Of a stretch of 64,000 nt of DNA, positions 21,824 to 34,557 are shown in pieces. Every line of letters begins with the position of its first letter. The first letter of the stretch is position 1. The stretch comes from Pneumocystis sp. 'macacae' (taxonomy: Eukaryota > Ascomycota > Pneumocystomycetes > Pneumocystales > Pneumocystaceae): contig CM030733.1 of the NCBI GenBank assembly GCA_018127085.1, positions 599,484 to 663,483 on the forward strand. The letters are read 5' to 3'. A program made the position numbers and the translations under genes. The notes under the pieces are model-generated. The model searched no databases and had not been told where the DNA came from. It worked only from the letters and a program-made list of their open reading frames with translations.

Positions 21824-23241
21824 ATGGCAACAATTGATACGGGTATACTAAAAAATTTAAAGATAAAAATACTAATATTTCATATAGACTGGATAAATGA
21901 AATTGTATTACCAGCAAAAAAAAAAATAATATACGCATCGTTTTCAAAAGATGTAGCATTATCAGAATCAATATCTACTCCATGTTCATTAAACAAAGTG
22001 AATCTTTTCTCTTCAACACCACCATCTGTAACGCGTGTTATAATATTACTGCGTCCTCTTTTTGAATGGGCAAATTGGTTACTTTCACTGTTAACCTGGT
22101 CTAGCAATGATTCATGGAATAGTTTTCTTTTAGTTGCATGCTGGTGGATTTTTGTTTTTAATCTAGAAACTTTAGTAATATTTGGTCCTTGGGTAGTGAT
22201 TTCAATTATGGCATTTTTATTTGTAAAAAAAAGAAGAGAATTAAGTAAGTATTCTATTTTAGTTATTGCAAAATATTTAAATTAAATAGAACTTGAGCAT
22301 AATAAAACTTATGTACAGAATGACTTAGATATTGTAATAAACCAAGCAGAACTTTTTCGAGAGCGTCTTTCAATTTTAATGACACCAATTAATGAAATAG
22401 TTACTTTTTTAAATTGGTCTAGTCCACAACTATCAGTAACTATCCTCATTCGTCTTTTTTTTATTTCACCATTTTGGATAATAATACTTCATTTTTTTAT
22501 TTCACCAAGACAAATGATATTTTTTATTGTTACAATGATATTTATATGGCATGCTCCATGGGTAAAAGTTATGCGAATTATTCTTTGGAGAAGTCGTTTA
22601 GTGAGAGCGATAGCAGGATATATTGTCGGTATAAACTTTATGCCTAGAGAAAGTAAAATTATGCAAGGGCTTTCTAAAAGAAAAACACAAAATGAGACAG
22701 GTGTTTCCGATAAAAGTGTTAAATATGCTTTTGTTTTATGGGAAAATCAACGAAAATGGATAGGTTTTGGATGGACATGTAGCATGTTTCCTCATGAGCG
22801 AGCACCATGGTAATTTATTTAATTATTTTTATTATTTTAAATATTATTAGGACCGATGAAGATGGGTATACTAGTACAAATCCAGGTGCATTTTTATTAC
22901 CTAAAGATAAAATAGCTATTCGAATTGATCCAGAAACAGGTAGACAAGAGAAATATAGGACATACTGGGAGTGGATAGATGAGTCTTGGAGTATTGAACA
23001 TACTCCTAATGATTCAGGGGATAAAGATTCTGATGGTTGGATTTATACTGATAACTTATGGAAAAAAGAAAGCTTAAAGGATGATTTTAGAAAATATACT
23101 AGACGGCGTAAATGGGTTCGCAATGCAGAACTATTTGAGGTTATTCATGAAATAAAAGACAATATTAAAATAGAGGATAATGTTATGAATAATGGATTAA
23201 TAACTTGCTTAAAAGATAATGATTCTAACGTTAAACAATAG
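21824..23241 (+). CDS. Pex24/Pex28-32 family peroxisomal membrane protein with dysferlin domain
   Basis: By family this is a reticulon-like ER/peroxisome contact-site protein that controls peroxisome number and size. Three or four exons are inferred. The N-terminal half has LNKVNLFSSTPPSVTRV, then hydrophobic segments around WWIFVFNLETLVIFGPWVVI and LSVTILIRLFFISPFWIIIL. The second half carries a DysF N-type segment (YAFVLWENQRKWIGFGWTCSMFPHERAPW|TDEDG) and a DysF C-type end (WEWIDESWSIEH, GWIYTDNLWKK, YTRRRKWVRNAEL). The W-rich and RRRKWVR motifs are diagnostic of dysferlin repeats. Introns near 22.24-22.29 kb and 22.81-22.85 kb restore frame. The 5' end is uncertain: MATIDTG may be spliced directly to DWINEIVLP, or the frame may read through. 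Confidence 0.85.
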
Positions 23242-23324
23242 TTATATGCACGAAATATAGTATTCAATAATTAAGAAGATTTCTTTAAAATTTATAATAT
23301 ATAAACAATGATATTTTCGTTTAG

Positions 23325-24109
23325 CTAAAATTTCCCATTTATAAAACTTTTAAACATAGCTTCCGATGCATAACGAAGAGTAATCCATAAATTACCAAAA
23401 TCAAGTGTGGAAAAAAATGTCTCTATAAGCCCAAATGGAAACATTGAAGGTATCCATCCTGCAATATTCAATACAAATTTAAATTATGCTAAAAAATTAC
23501 CTTGTGCTAGTTCTAAAGCCCAACACTCACCGGGCATAGAATATTGAATCCTTCTCATACGTGGTAAATAATTTTGCATTCCTGGTTTATAAACCTAATA
23601 ATTATTTAATAGAATAATTTACTTAAGATTTAAGCACACCGTTGATTTAAGTTGGCCTGGAGCAGATATCTTTTGTTCTCCAACCAATATAGTGAAGTAG
23701 TCATTGGAGAGGTGGACTCCAGAATGACCTTCTGTTCCTACAGCCGTACCAAAAAAAATCAAATATTCAGATATAGATACATGAAGCAATATCATAGAAC
23801 CCTACTACTTTTAATAATATTTTATTTCTTCTATTGAACAACCATAGCATTCCCTGCATTGTTAAAAAACCATTTGTTGTGATCTAAAGGAAGAACACTA
23901 TTCCCATATTCTTTCCTAATGGATTCAGCAAGATAGTCCATTAAAGCCTTAGTATCATGTGGATATTTTTTAATTGCTTGAATTGAAAGTTCTTGTAACC
24001 TTTTAGGTGAAAATATATAAAGTTTTGGCAAGTAAAATCTATCAAATAAGCATAATAAGGTTATAAGAATACCTAAAATTACTGATTTTTTAAAAGTAAA
24101 TAATGACAT
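23325..24109 (-). CDS. erg2: C-8 sterol isomerase Erg2
   Basis: By family this ER enzyme moves the sterol C8-C9 double bond to C7-C8. The minus-strand N-terminus [20 protein letters not shown] is a membrane anchor. [63 protein letters not shown] and [20 protein letters not shown] follow. [31 protein letters not shown], a final [21 protein letters not shown] and [18 protein letters not shown] close the protein. The EGHSGVH and GEQ blocks match the Erg2/sigma-1 receptor fold. Introns lie near 23.81-23.85, 23.59-23.65 and 23.46-23.50 kb. This is the second sterol enzyme in the window; it is 21 kb from the DHCR7 homologue, so they are not clustered. Confidence 0.95.
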
Positions 24110-24275
24110 CTTAGAAAATAAAAAAATAGTTAATAAAACTCATTATTTTCAGAAAGAAAAAGAAATATACCGAAATTATTTTTAAATAGTCCTTTAGATA
24201 CTTTTTTAAGAGTTATAATTACCAAAAAATATATTTTTAAAAAAATTACGTATCGAATTTTATTAATAATAAAAA

Positions 24276-24783
24276 ATGGTAATATTAACTTTAATTTTAA
24301 AGTTTTTAATAGAAAGATAGGCACATCAACTAATAGCGTATGTTTATTACTTTTTAAAAAAAAATTAAAAAATTATAGACAAATTATCATTGTTGGAACT
24401 CAAATTCTTGGACGTGCTTTTGTTCAGGCGTATAGACAAGTTGCAGCAAACGCAGCATTAAAGCATGCACAAAATAATATTCATGTTTCTTATAGGAAAA
24501 CATATGACACTAATACTGATATTTTATCGCAAAAAACTGGAGTTACAATTCCTGAAGCATGTCAAATATTAAATATAAAAAAAATGCCGATAGAACTTTC
24601 TGATGTAATAGAGGTTTTTTATTTATATTTGAAAATGTTTTTATTTATATCTTTTTTCAGAAGTATGAGTATTTATATAAGATAAATGATCCAAAAAATG
24701 GAGGAAGCTTATATCTTCAGACTAAAATTTTCTGGGCTAAAGAACGACTAAAACTTGATATTTCCCAAAAAAAAGATACATAA
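24276..24783 (+). CDS. pam16: Pam16/Tim16, J-like subunit of the mitochondrial import motor
   Basis: By family this inner-membrane protein pairs with Pam14/Tim14 to regulate Hsp70 at the TIM23 channel. Four exons are inferred: 24276-24278 (only the ATG), 24321-24337, 24379-24613 and 24661-24783. Together they encode about 125 residues. The joined start MAHQLIAQIIIVGTQILGRAF and VQAYRQVAANAALKHAQN match the Pam16 amphipathic presequence-like region. The degenerate J domain shows TIPEACQILNIKK, then KYEYLYKINDPKNGGSLYLQTKIFWAKERL. The HPD triad is missing, as in all Pam16 proteins. An ATG isolated as a 3-base coding exon is unusual and rests on my intron choice (GTAATA..GATAG). An alternative start further upstream was not found. 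Confidence 0.88.
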
Positions 24784-26344
24784 TTTTAATAATTTTGTTT
24801 AAAGTACAATGTTATATAAAAGTAAGAAAAAATATTTCATATAAATTTGTTGATATATAATTCAGAATGATTCAACGAAAATTTATCACGAAGTTTAGCA
24901 TTGGAATTTCAATTTACTGCATTTTGTTTTACTAAAGACCTTATAGTATATTATATTAATAATATATTTGGAGAAATATTTATTATTTTTGTTGAAATTA
25001 TTTTTATTATTTTGGAATCTGATTTATTTAAAATATTTATTTGTGAACTTATTGGTTGTTTCAAGTCTTGGTTTTAAAGATCTAAAAGTTAAATGTATCA
25101 TTTTTATTTAATAAATTAAATTCTTTAATAATAAAGTATAAATTATAGAATTTTATAAAAATATTTTTTACTGATTATATTTATAAATTTATGAATATTT
25201 TAAAATTAAATTCAATTAGATTTCTTTTATATAAGTATTATGAATTTTAAAGTTATTGTTTAATTTTTTTCAACATTTTTTAATATAAATTCTTTAAAAT
25301 TTATATTAATATTTTTGTTATAACAGTAGTTATCATACTATAGTAAAATATATTATAATATTTAGTCAAATATATATTTAATGTTCACTATTTTTAACCA
25401 ATTTTTTAAAACAGCATTGTTTTAAATATTTTAATACCTTAATGTTTTAAATTTTTTGTTAAATCTATTTAATCAAATAAAACTATGAAAAATTAAAAGT
25501 ATTTACTCCAAGAACAAAATATATAAAAAAGAATAGAATTATTCATTAGTATGAGAATTTTTAATATTAAATATATATTAAATTAATAAGCTATCAGAAT
25601 TCATTAGGAAAGTAACAAATAATTGTCTTAAGAAATCTAAATTTCTAGAATAATTGTTTTTCACAATATTTGATTAATTTAAGTTATCATTCTTAAACAT
25701 GAATTAATAATTTTAAATAATTCGTTATTATTTATAATTCATTATCAATATTTATTATAAAATAGATAATTAACTTTTTATAAAAAATGACATAAAAAAT
25801 CTACTAATTTGGGATTATAATCCAACATTAATTTTATTATATTCAATCTAATCTAAATATTTAGTAAACTTTTAAAATTGTCTTTTATTTCATTGGAAAT
25901 ATATTATATAATTTTATAATTATTATTATTAAATTATTTTTGATTTTGTTGAATATTTTATAAAAAATATCCTCTTAAAAACATTCTATAAAACAGTTTT
26001 GAATATTTTGTTTATTTTTCTCATTTAAAATTTTCTTTTATGTTTCCATGTTAGAAAATTATTATTACTTTATACTTTTTAGAAAAGTTTTTATCTTTAT
26101 AAAGATAATTGAATATTAATTGAATATTAAAAAGAGATATTATATTTTTGTTACAAAAAAATATGTTTTATTTTTCAATAATAATTTTTAAAAATTAAAA
26201 AATGAAACATTGTGTTATGAACTATGAAAAGAGATTCAAAAATTTTTTTAAATAAATTTTTATACTTATTTATTATATGATTTCTAATTACTATTTTTGA
26301 TATATTTAAAATAATCTTAATTTATGTTAACGATTTAAAAAAAA
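24784..26344. other. long AT-rich spacer
   Basis: About 1.56 kb is almost entirely A/T with scattered short direct repeats of TAAAATATTTA type. No open frame above background and no RNA gene can be supported. Confidence 0.65.
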
Positions 26345-27813
26345 ATGAATGAAATAAAAATTAAAAGAATTTTTATTGGAAATCTTCCCCCAAATGTTTG
26401 TGAAAATAATTTAAATACATTATTGTTACCTTATGGGAAAAAAATAGGTTCTATAGAAATTGTTCGAAAATTACAAGGTTATTTTATAAAATAAAATGGA
26501 TATTGATAACGAAGAATAGGAGCTATTCATTGTTTTGCATATGTTTCAATGGAGATAACAGAATCATCGTGGATTTTGTGCAAAAATACACTAAGTCAGT
26601 CCGTTTTTATGTCTCATCGACTACGGATTGAAGAAGCAAAACCTTCTTATCAAATTTTGTAAAATAAACATACATATATATCTATATGAATTTTTCTAAA
26701 ATGGATAGAAACAGGATAGAAAGGCAGAAAGACGAGTCATCTTTTGTTTCGCATGAAAAATTAAGAAAAAAACAAACAAAAAACATATTATATGGTTATT
26801 TAATCAAAAATAAAAATTTAGTAGGAAATAAAATATTGAATAACTCTAAAAAATGCTTATCTGGAAAGTTTTTTCAAGCTTCTAATGTTTTATCTATACT
26901 AAATACAACTTAGTAATAAAAGAAAAATACTTCTCAATTTTAAAGAAAAAATAAATTTAAAAAAATTATCTAAAAAAGCAAGTAAAAAAAATATTTTAGA
27001 ACTTACATATATATTTGATGATACACTCAATCAATGGATTAATGGAGTATCAGATGAATTAAAATCTGATAAAAATAATATAAAAATTAAGGATAGATGT
27101 TTATCAAAAAAAATAAAAACTAATGTTTTTAATACATCCAAAGAATTTAATACGGAATTTAAAGATAAAAAAAAGAATTCGCTAATTTTAGATGAAACAT
27201 TTAATAATGCTTTAAAAGATAATTTGAATAATGAAATAAAATCTAATTTATTAAAAGGTAATAATTCTAATTTTTATCTTTATTTTTATATAGCCTTTAG
27301 AATCAAATTTAAAACATTCATTCGTTTCAAAAATAAAAAAATCAGTTATTGATGTGAAAAACTTAAAGTCTATATTTGCTTCAAAAGAAATTTTGGATTC
27401 ACATAACGTAAAAGAAAATAATTTTTATTTTTTCGAAGATTATGATTCAGATTTAGAAAACAAAAAAAATATTTTTTGTGATAAAAATATAAATATCAAT
27501 ACAAATAATATTCATAAACCTGCTATGCAATGTTTTACTACTGGCAATTCTATGGAATTTTCTTTATTCTTTCCTCATTTTGATAATCCAGAGTTACATT
27601 CTATGTCTGCTTTTAGTAAAGTCCCTAATATGTTTTTTCAAGAAATCGATAAGTATATTTTACGTGTTTAATAATATTTATTATAATATATTTTAGCGAA
27701 GAAATAAAAAGGAATTGGATAAATACTAGATCAGAATTTACTCAAAATTGGAAACGCAAATGGAAAGATATTCGGAAAAAAAAACGGAAATTAATTCATA
27801 AGAATAATAATTA
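26345..27813 (+). CDS. Nop8/NOL8-like nucleolar RRM protein
   Basis: By resemblance to yeast Nop8 this would act in 60S ribosome assembly in the nucleolus. Exon 1 codes an RRM beginning MNEIKIKRIFIGNLPPNV (RNP2-like IFIGNL). It continues after a short intron with CFAYVSMEITESSW and the helix SHRLRIEEAKPSYQIL. A second junction joins IL to NRIERQKDESSFVSHEK. The middle is Lys/Asn-rich and poorly conserved. An acidic segment FYFFEDYDSDLEN is followed near the C-terminus by DNPELHSMSAFSKVPNMFF. The last exon, ending NWKRKWKDIRKKKRKLIHK, matches the Nop8 C-terminus type. Five introns are inferred, with the border around 26.90-26.95 kb least certain. Confidence 0.72.
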
Positions 27814-29572
27814 ATATATATATATAATGATCTAATTATGAAAAATATACAAAAACATTATATTAAAGAGTTACTGCGATTTTTAGAGTTTAGTTTAATT
27901 TAATTTAGAAGGTTTACTAAAAATAATTATGTAATATTTTAATATTACTAATGAAATAAATACTTTCAAAACATTTAGGAATATTTATTTGAATTATATA
28001 TTTGAATTATATATTTGAATTATATATTTGAATTATATATTTGAATTATATATTTGAATTATATATTTGAATTATATATTTGAATTATATATTCAAATTA
28101 ATTATATAAGGTTAGTATAAATATTAAAATCTTAATACTTTTAAATATTAGTATAAATATTTAAAAAAATATAAAAAATAGTAAAAATTAGAAATAGAAT
28201 ATAAGAATTATATTTTAAATCAATTGTAATTCTCTTTTTAATATATAAATTATTAACTATTTTTATTATTTTAATATGTAAATATGAAATTTAAAAAGAA
28301 AATATTATTTTAACTATAATGGAAATATCTGATCTTGATTTACACATTTTTATAAAATAATTTTATATATTATTATAAATATTTGTTTTTTTTTAATAAT
28401 TCTTAATCTAAAAATATGAAAATATGCTTATAACAAAATAAGTTTGAAATTCATACAAAATTACATTTATAATATATTAGACCTATATTTCAAATATATT
28501 TATAATAGAAATTTATTATAGTATATTCTTTAAATTTATGGTATATTGAAAATTAAATATAATATAAATATATATCAGCTAATAATTTAGATATAAATTT
28601 AAAAATATTAAATTTTTAAAATACATTTAAAAAAATACTTTAAAATACTTAAAACTTATATCAAAAAATACAATAATTATAAAAAAATAATACTAAATCA
28701 CAACTAGCATATAAATATTGATATTAAAACACGAAAGATATTAATATCTTTATATTTTTTAAATTTTTTAATTTCTAATTTAAAAAATCATAAATTTTAT
28801 TTACATTAATAACTCTATTTTTAATTTTAACAAATATAAAAAAAACTACATAGTATATAATATTTATTTCATTTATTTTCCTATATATTTATTATTTTTT
28901 AACACTTAATTCTTAATCTCTAAACTTAATCTCTAAAATTTAAATTTTCGTAGTGAAGATTCGAGAATTTAAGATATACAATTTCTTTAAAAGCTATCGA
29001 TTTAACTTAAAACATTTATAGCTTAACTATATAACTCATAAAATTTCATAATTCAAAGTTAGTGAAATTAATTAAGACTAATTAAGAAAAGTTCAAATTT
29101 TAAACTAATGAACTTTTGTAATCGGTGTTTAAAAAAATGTTTCTATATACTTAAAAGATATTTACATTTTTATTTACAGTTTGGCTTAAGTTACTAGTTA
29201 CAATATTTAATAAATCTTAGTTAAATTTTTATATAAAGCTTTTAGAATAGCTCTTAATTAAGGAGGAATAACTTAAGTTATAATTATGGGGTTTCCGCTA
29301 TTCTACGAATAGGTTTTTATACTATTTTTATAAATATTTAACACCTAGAATCACGAAGTCCGATTAAGTCTACAGAAGATTTTATAATGCAAATATATAT
29401 TTTTTTATTAAAAAAGATTTAGAAGTTATAAAGTTAAGATAATATTTGAGCATTTTACATATTTTTACAGTGTTTACTTTTATTTCTATTCTGAAATTAT
29501 CATGATCTATATTTTTAAATGGTTATCTTAAAAGTACCTGGTTTATGTTTTTGTAGTTTTGATTTAAATTCG
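27814..29572. other. long AT-rich spacer
   Basis: About 1.76 kb. It includes the tandem repeat at 27987-28090 and otherwise A/T runs. An ATG-initiated frame from 29519 may extend the next gene's start upstream by 18 codons. No RNA gene was recognised. Confidence 0.6.
27987..28090 (+). repeat. eight tandem copies of a 13-bp unit ATTTGAATTATAT
   Basis: Counted by eye, eight perfect head-to-tail copies occupy 104 bp. They end in ATTCAAATTA, which is the inverted form of the unit's ATTTGAAT part. This is a minisatellite in a noncoding spacer. Perfect identity suggests recent slippage or gain. Confidence 0.9.
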
Positions 29573-31378
29573 ATGTCTAAGAAAAAAACGTGTTCTTCAT
29601 TTAATCGTGCTTTTCAACAGGCAGTGTTAAAAAAAAATTCAGCAATAGATGATTTTTATCCATTTTCATACACAGATCAAATGAATGGTTCCCAGTATAT
29701 ATCTACTAACCTTCAAGATAATGATAATGCTTTACTATCATCTGAGACATTGAAATCTCGAATGCATTCTATAAAAACAAAGGAGTTATATAAAGAATTT
29801 AAAGGAAATGAATATACTAACACCAATTCATTTGAACATAACAATGTATCAATGAATATAAACTCGTCTAGGAATCAAAACTCGTCTAGGAATCAGAACT
29901 TTTCCACAAATAAGAAACCACCTGTTAATAGAAATTTGTCTGAAAAATTTGATACTAAGAAAAAAGTAAGGTCTCATAGATATAGTGTTTCAGATCATAT
30001 ATCTCAAATGTCTACATGGAAAAATAGTCTTATTTCAGAATTCGGTATGCTCCCAACATTGCCTTGTATTCCATATTTTTCAGTTTTGGATGATTCAGAT
30101 GAATACTCTGACGTATCTTACAATGAATCAATTATATCCATTCACGATTTACGTACAGAGACCATTAATGATAATATATCACATCTCATGTTTCCAGATA
30201 CAAATTTTATAGATATTCGTTCACGGATACCCTCACTTAACGATACTGAGTTCCACAAGGTTATATTTTTTTTTTGTTTAATTATTCTTAAATCTTTAGG
30301 GAATAACTTTACTATCTGACGATTCAAAGCATCTTAAATTCATAAATTCATCACAATATATTGATATTAAATCCAAAACTATAATTCCCTTAAAATGCAA
30401 TGATGCTAAATCTTTTGAACCTATAGTTTCCAAAAAACGTCCTAAATTTAAATTTCCTAAAATTAAATTTTGTAAAAAATACGATAGTAATTTTACGAAA
30501 GCTATAGTGTCTGCAAAACGTAATAATAGTGAGATATTATCTGGGATTGGAACAGTTCCGCATTTGTTCGGTACGGTACTATTGGTTTTTTTATTATTAT
30601 CTAATTCATATTCTAAGAACATGCGGCTTCAAGTCCTATTGTGAATTTAAATTCTAATATTAACTCAAATTCTATAGTTTTAAAAAGAGAAGAGGAGGGG
30701 GTTTTGCCTCATTCTACTATTAAACAAAATAAAATTAATATTAAAGCTTATAGCTTTTTTAAGAAATTTATTTTAAAAAATTCTCCTAAAAAAATAAAAA
30801 AATTTAAAAATAAAGGAACTCAAACTTATATTTCAATGTTTAATAACTTTTTATCTAAAGAATCGCAAGTTTTAAAAGGGTTTTCTAAAGATTTCTTTCA
30901 TCAAGAAAAAAATAATGATTCATTTAAAGATCTGGATATTTGTGAATTTGAAGCTATAGATTCGAATCCAGAAGCAGGTCATACAAGTATTGGAAAGCAA
31001 TCTTCAATAATATCTGGATATCTTACAAACTCATCTTATCAGAAGGAAATACATTCTAATAAAAAAGTACCATTAAAAACTAATATATCCGATAGAAACA
31101 TATCATCACACACTAACATTTCTGAATATTGTGTTTCATCTAAACCGTCTACCTGTTTTTGTACATGTACATGTTTATGTGGAGCATGCTGCGGGTTTTC
31201 AGGAACTAGACATATTCTTAAAAGAAGATCATCTAGTATTGTTTTTGTTGAGATTGAAGCTTCAAGAAAACCTGTAAATTATTCAGATACATTAGATTTT
31301 GATGAAGATTTTGATGACAAAATAGTTACAGAAATGAGTAAAACTTGTATTTCAAACACTTTTTCAAATGCAACTTAG
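29573..31378 (+). CDS. unknown protein with Cys-rich cluster, possibly lineage-specific
   Basis: Three exons, joined across introns at 30260-30299 and about 30570-30616, give about 570 residues rich in Ser, Asn and Lys. No enzyme domain is recognised. Visible features are a short direct repeat SSRNQNSSRNQNF near residue 100, an acidic stretch LDDSDEYSDVSYNES and basic patches (KKRPKFKFPKIKFCKK, KNSPKKIKKFK). A dense cysteine cluster lies near the C-terminus (CFCTCTCLCGACCG), followed by HILKRRSSS and an acidic DFDEDFDDK tail. The repeated CxC pattern suggests metal or thiol binding, or palmitoylation, but this is speculation. I prefer the ATG of MSKKKTCSS; the frame is open to an earlier ATG at 29519. 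Confidence 0.65.
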
Positions 31379-32516
31379 CTTAAAAATATCGTTTTTAAGC
31401 ATAATTATTTAGAATTTAACAAATTAACATAATAATTTTAAACTAAAATCTTCTGATAATTTGTTATACTTCTTAAATTATAATGAATGCTACTTATTAA
31501 TATTTATATTTTTGTAACTATAAAATAATATTAAATAAGTTAAAATTATATACTAATCAAAATATTTATAACTATAAATTAATAACAGCTATTAATTAAT
31601 TTAACTACTCTAGACTCAAATTATGTCTTTGCACTGTTATAGGTCATAATTGGATTGCGAGTATATTTTCGAGCTATATTTAAATAATCTTATTTTCAAG
31701 TTAATTGAACATCGTCATATTTTTTAAATGAAAAAATGATATTTACTATTATTTTTGGAGTATAAATTAAACAGTAATAATTTTTTTTATTAATATTGGG
31801 CTATTTCAACACGGTTTTTTTATAATCTGAAATTATATACTTATCTAAATTCTCATAATATATTTAAATATAAAAATCTTCTATATATTATTTTCATATA
31901 TATTTAAGCACTTTTAATGATTTATTGAACGTTAAAAATTAACAAATAAATTAAGAAAAAAACTCAATCAAATTTTAAATATAATAACTTGTCAATTTAT
32001 GTTTCAGATTTATAGATTCCAGATATCTTCATAATATTATTTCTTTAATGACACATTTGGATTTCTTAAATTATTGATATTTATAATTGAAATTTTAAAC
32101 AAATAAATATAAAGAATTTAGTCTATTTCATGATGTGAATTAATTGTTTATTATAGTTATTTAATTTTTGAATTTTTATTAAAATATAATTCTAATATTT
32201 TTAAATAGTCATTATAAATGTTATATTATTCAGAATCAGATTTAATTTTATTATATTAAAATAAGATTTAATCTTACGTATTTTTTTATTTGTAGTGAAT
32301 TATATATTTCTTCTATTTAATTTAATACCTTATTTATTTATTTATTTATTCATGTTTATTGAAATTTATTATTTTATATTTATTTAATTATTTGGTTTTT
32401 AAAATTTTTATTTTTTTTATAAAATTTAAAAATCATTTTCGGTTATTTTTTTACGAAATCTTTTTTTAGTTATAATATTAATTGTATAGAATTTTTAAAA
32501 TAACTATAAATTAAAA
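31379..32516. other. AT-rich spacer
   Basis: About 1.1 kb between two + strand genes, with T/A runs and TTTA tandem steps near 32.33-32.35 kb. No gene is supported. Confidence 0.65.
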
Positions 32517-33780
32517 ATGGATAATACTGCTGCAAAGAAATTTGATTTTATAGAATCAAAAGGATACGAATCTTGTATTCGCTTTACAATTCCATTAAAT
32601 GTAACATTAGATGGTGGATTTTTAACAACACATAATCTTTACCAAGTTCCTCAAGATTATAAATATATAATAGTTCATCAATTAATGGTAAGTTTATGAA
32701 ATTAGATAAGGAGGTAAAAAGTATATAGTTAATTTATAGTTTGAAAGGAAAATGGCTCCGTTTTATAAAGGTTTATCAGAATTTGATTCATCTTGGTCAG
32801 ATAAAAAACTTGCTCAAGTTGTTCGTCAACACCTTTTAATACCATTTAAAGATATGATATATCTTTCTACAAAGAAATTTCCGGGTGGATTTTACTTAAA
32901 ATACCTTTCTGATGTTCTTAAATCAAATAAACATAAATCTTTTCAGCCATATACTTTTCGCTTCAGATCAATTATTTCATTGTTTCAGTATCTCTTCTCA
33001 ATAATATGTAAACTTTTTACTCCACCATTAGAAGCATCTTTGTATAGAAATAGTGAAGAATGTCTTATATGTTTTCTTTATTATCCAAAACTTAATTATA
33101 CACGATGCTGCAATAAACCTATTTGTTCAGAATGTTTTGTTCAAATTAAACGGACGAATTCGAATTTTCCGTGTAATTTAGATATTAATTCAGGGGATAC
33201 ATCTTTATTTAAAAAATCAATTAACTGTCCATTTTGTTTTGAGAAAGATTTTGGCATTGTTTATTTATCTTTTATACAAAAGCCTGTTACTAAATCATCA
33301 ATTATATCGTCTATTGTTAATAGGAAGAAAGTACATAGCGTTTGTCAAAAATATTCATCAACACATCCATATGTTGTTACTTCGGATATGATTAGACCTG
33401 ATTGGTTCTTTCAATTTGTTAATACTCAACAAAAAGGATCTGATAGAGAGGAAAATGAAGCCCTTTTAGATACGTTAGTACCTTCAAACACATTATGTCA
33501 GACATTAAATTCACAAAAAAACAATACTCATGAACAAGCAGTTTTTCAAACTTCTAAGGATATATTATATACAGATGTAATACGATTAAATTTAAAGAAT
33601 ACAACATATCTCGATTATATTACTACTATACGTAAAAGAGATTTAACTTTTGCTGAGAGCTTAAATCGTCCCATTATAACGCTTTACGATGGTACTACTT
33701 TAAGTTTAGCTGATATTACAAAAGATAAAAAAATTTTTGATTCTATTGCAATACCTAATTTATCAAGAAAAATGGAATAA
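32517..33780 (+). CDS. Sip5-like zinc-binding protein
   Basis: By resemblance to yeast Sip5 this is a cytoplasmic protein linked to the Snf1 kinase and Reg1 phosphatase. Exon 1 (32517-32687) has TLDGGFLTTHNLYQVPQDYKY. The intron 32688-32739 leads to FERKMAPFYKGLSEFDSSWS in exon 2. The zinc-finger segment reads ECLICFLYYPKLNYTRCCNKPICSECF, with the matching CPFCFEKDFGIVY further on. It is a RING-like C-x2-C / CC / C-x2-C / C-x2-C pattern found in Sip5 homologues. The later part contains VVTSDMIRPDWFFQFVNTQQ and ends ...NLSRKME. The total is about 403 residues. The zinc-finger assignment is firm; the biological role is by family. Confidence 0.82.
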
Positions 33781-34557
33781 AATTTGATATTCAATTTTAT
33801 ACTATTCTATTAATTTTACTATAAACTGTATAAAAAATATATATAGATAAATGAAATATTTTTTAAAATGAAATAATTTTAAATTACAAAAAATTTTTAT
33901 AAATATTTCAATAAATATATAATATAATTATTATTAGTTCTAATATTATAATATTAAATTTTATTTTTAATTGTTCTATATTTAAATATATAAGTACCCG
34001 TATACTGAAATATAGGTATGAATATTTAAAAATAATTCGAAGTTTAAAAATTTTAAATTAAATTGTAAAATAAATGCAAATTTTTATAATTTAATTTAGA
34101 ATTTATAGAATTTAAAATATATATAGAAATAGAAATTTAGATATTAAAAGTTTAAATAATTCATATATTATTAATTTTGATACATAAATTATTAAATATT
34201 TTGTTTTAATTTCAAAAATATGTAAAAATTAAAAATTTATATAAAATTTACATTATATCTAAATTCTTTAAAAATGAAAATATATATAAAATAAAGTTTT
34301 TTATAAATTTAAAGTCAAAATTAATATTTTTACTAAAAATTTAGTTTATATTCCTGAATATATTTTCAAACATATTATGAATCAAATTTAATAATTATTA
34401 AATTTTAATTTAAGAAAGAATATTCCAAATTTATCGAATTTTAAAATCATTAATATAGAATCAAATTGTATTCTTAATTATATATCAGTTTCTGTTTTGC
34501 TTTTTTAATAAAACATTTGAAAACATTAAATTCTTTTGACCTTAACTTTAAAATTAA
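33781..34557. other. AT-rich spacer
   Basis: This is 777 bp of A/T-rich DNA upstream of the sugar transporter. No frame is supported. Confidence 0.65.

Noticed and set aside
27987..28090. CRISPR-like array
   Set aside because: The units are contiguous with no spacers, and the genome is eukaryotic.
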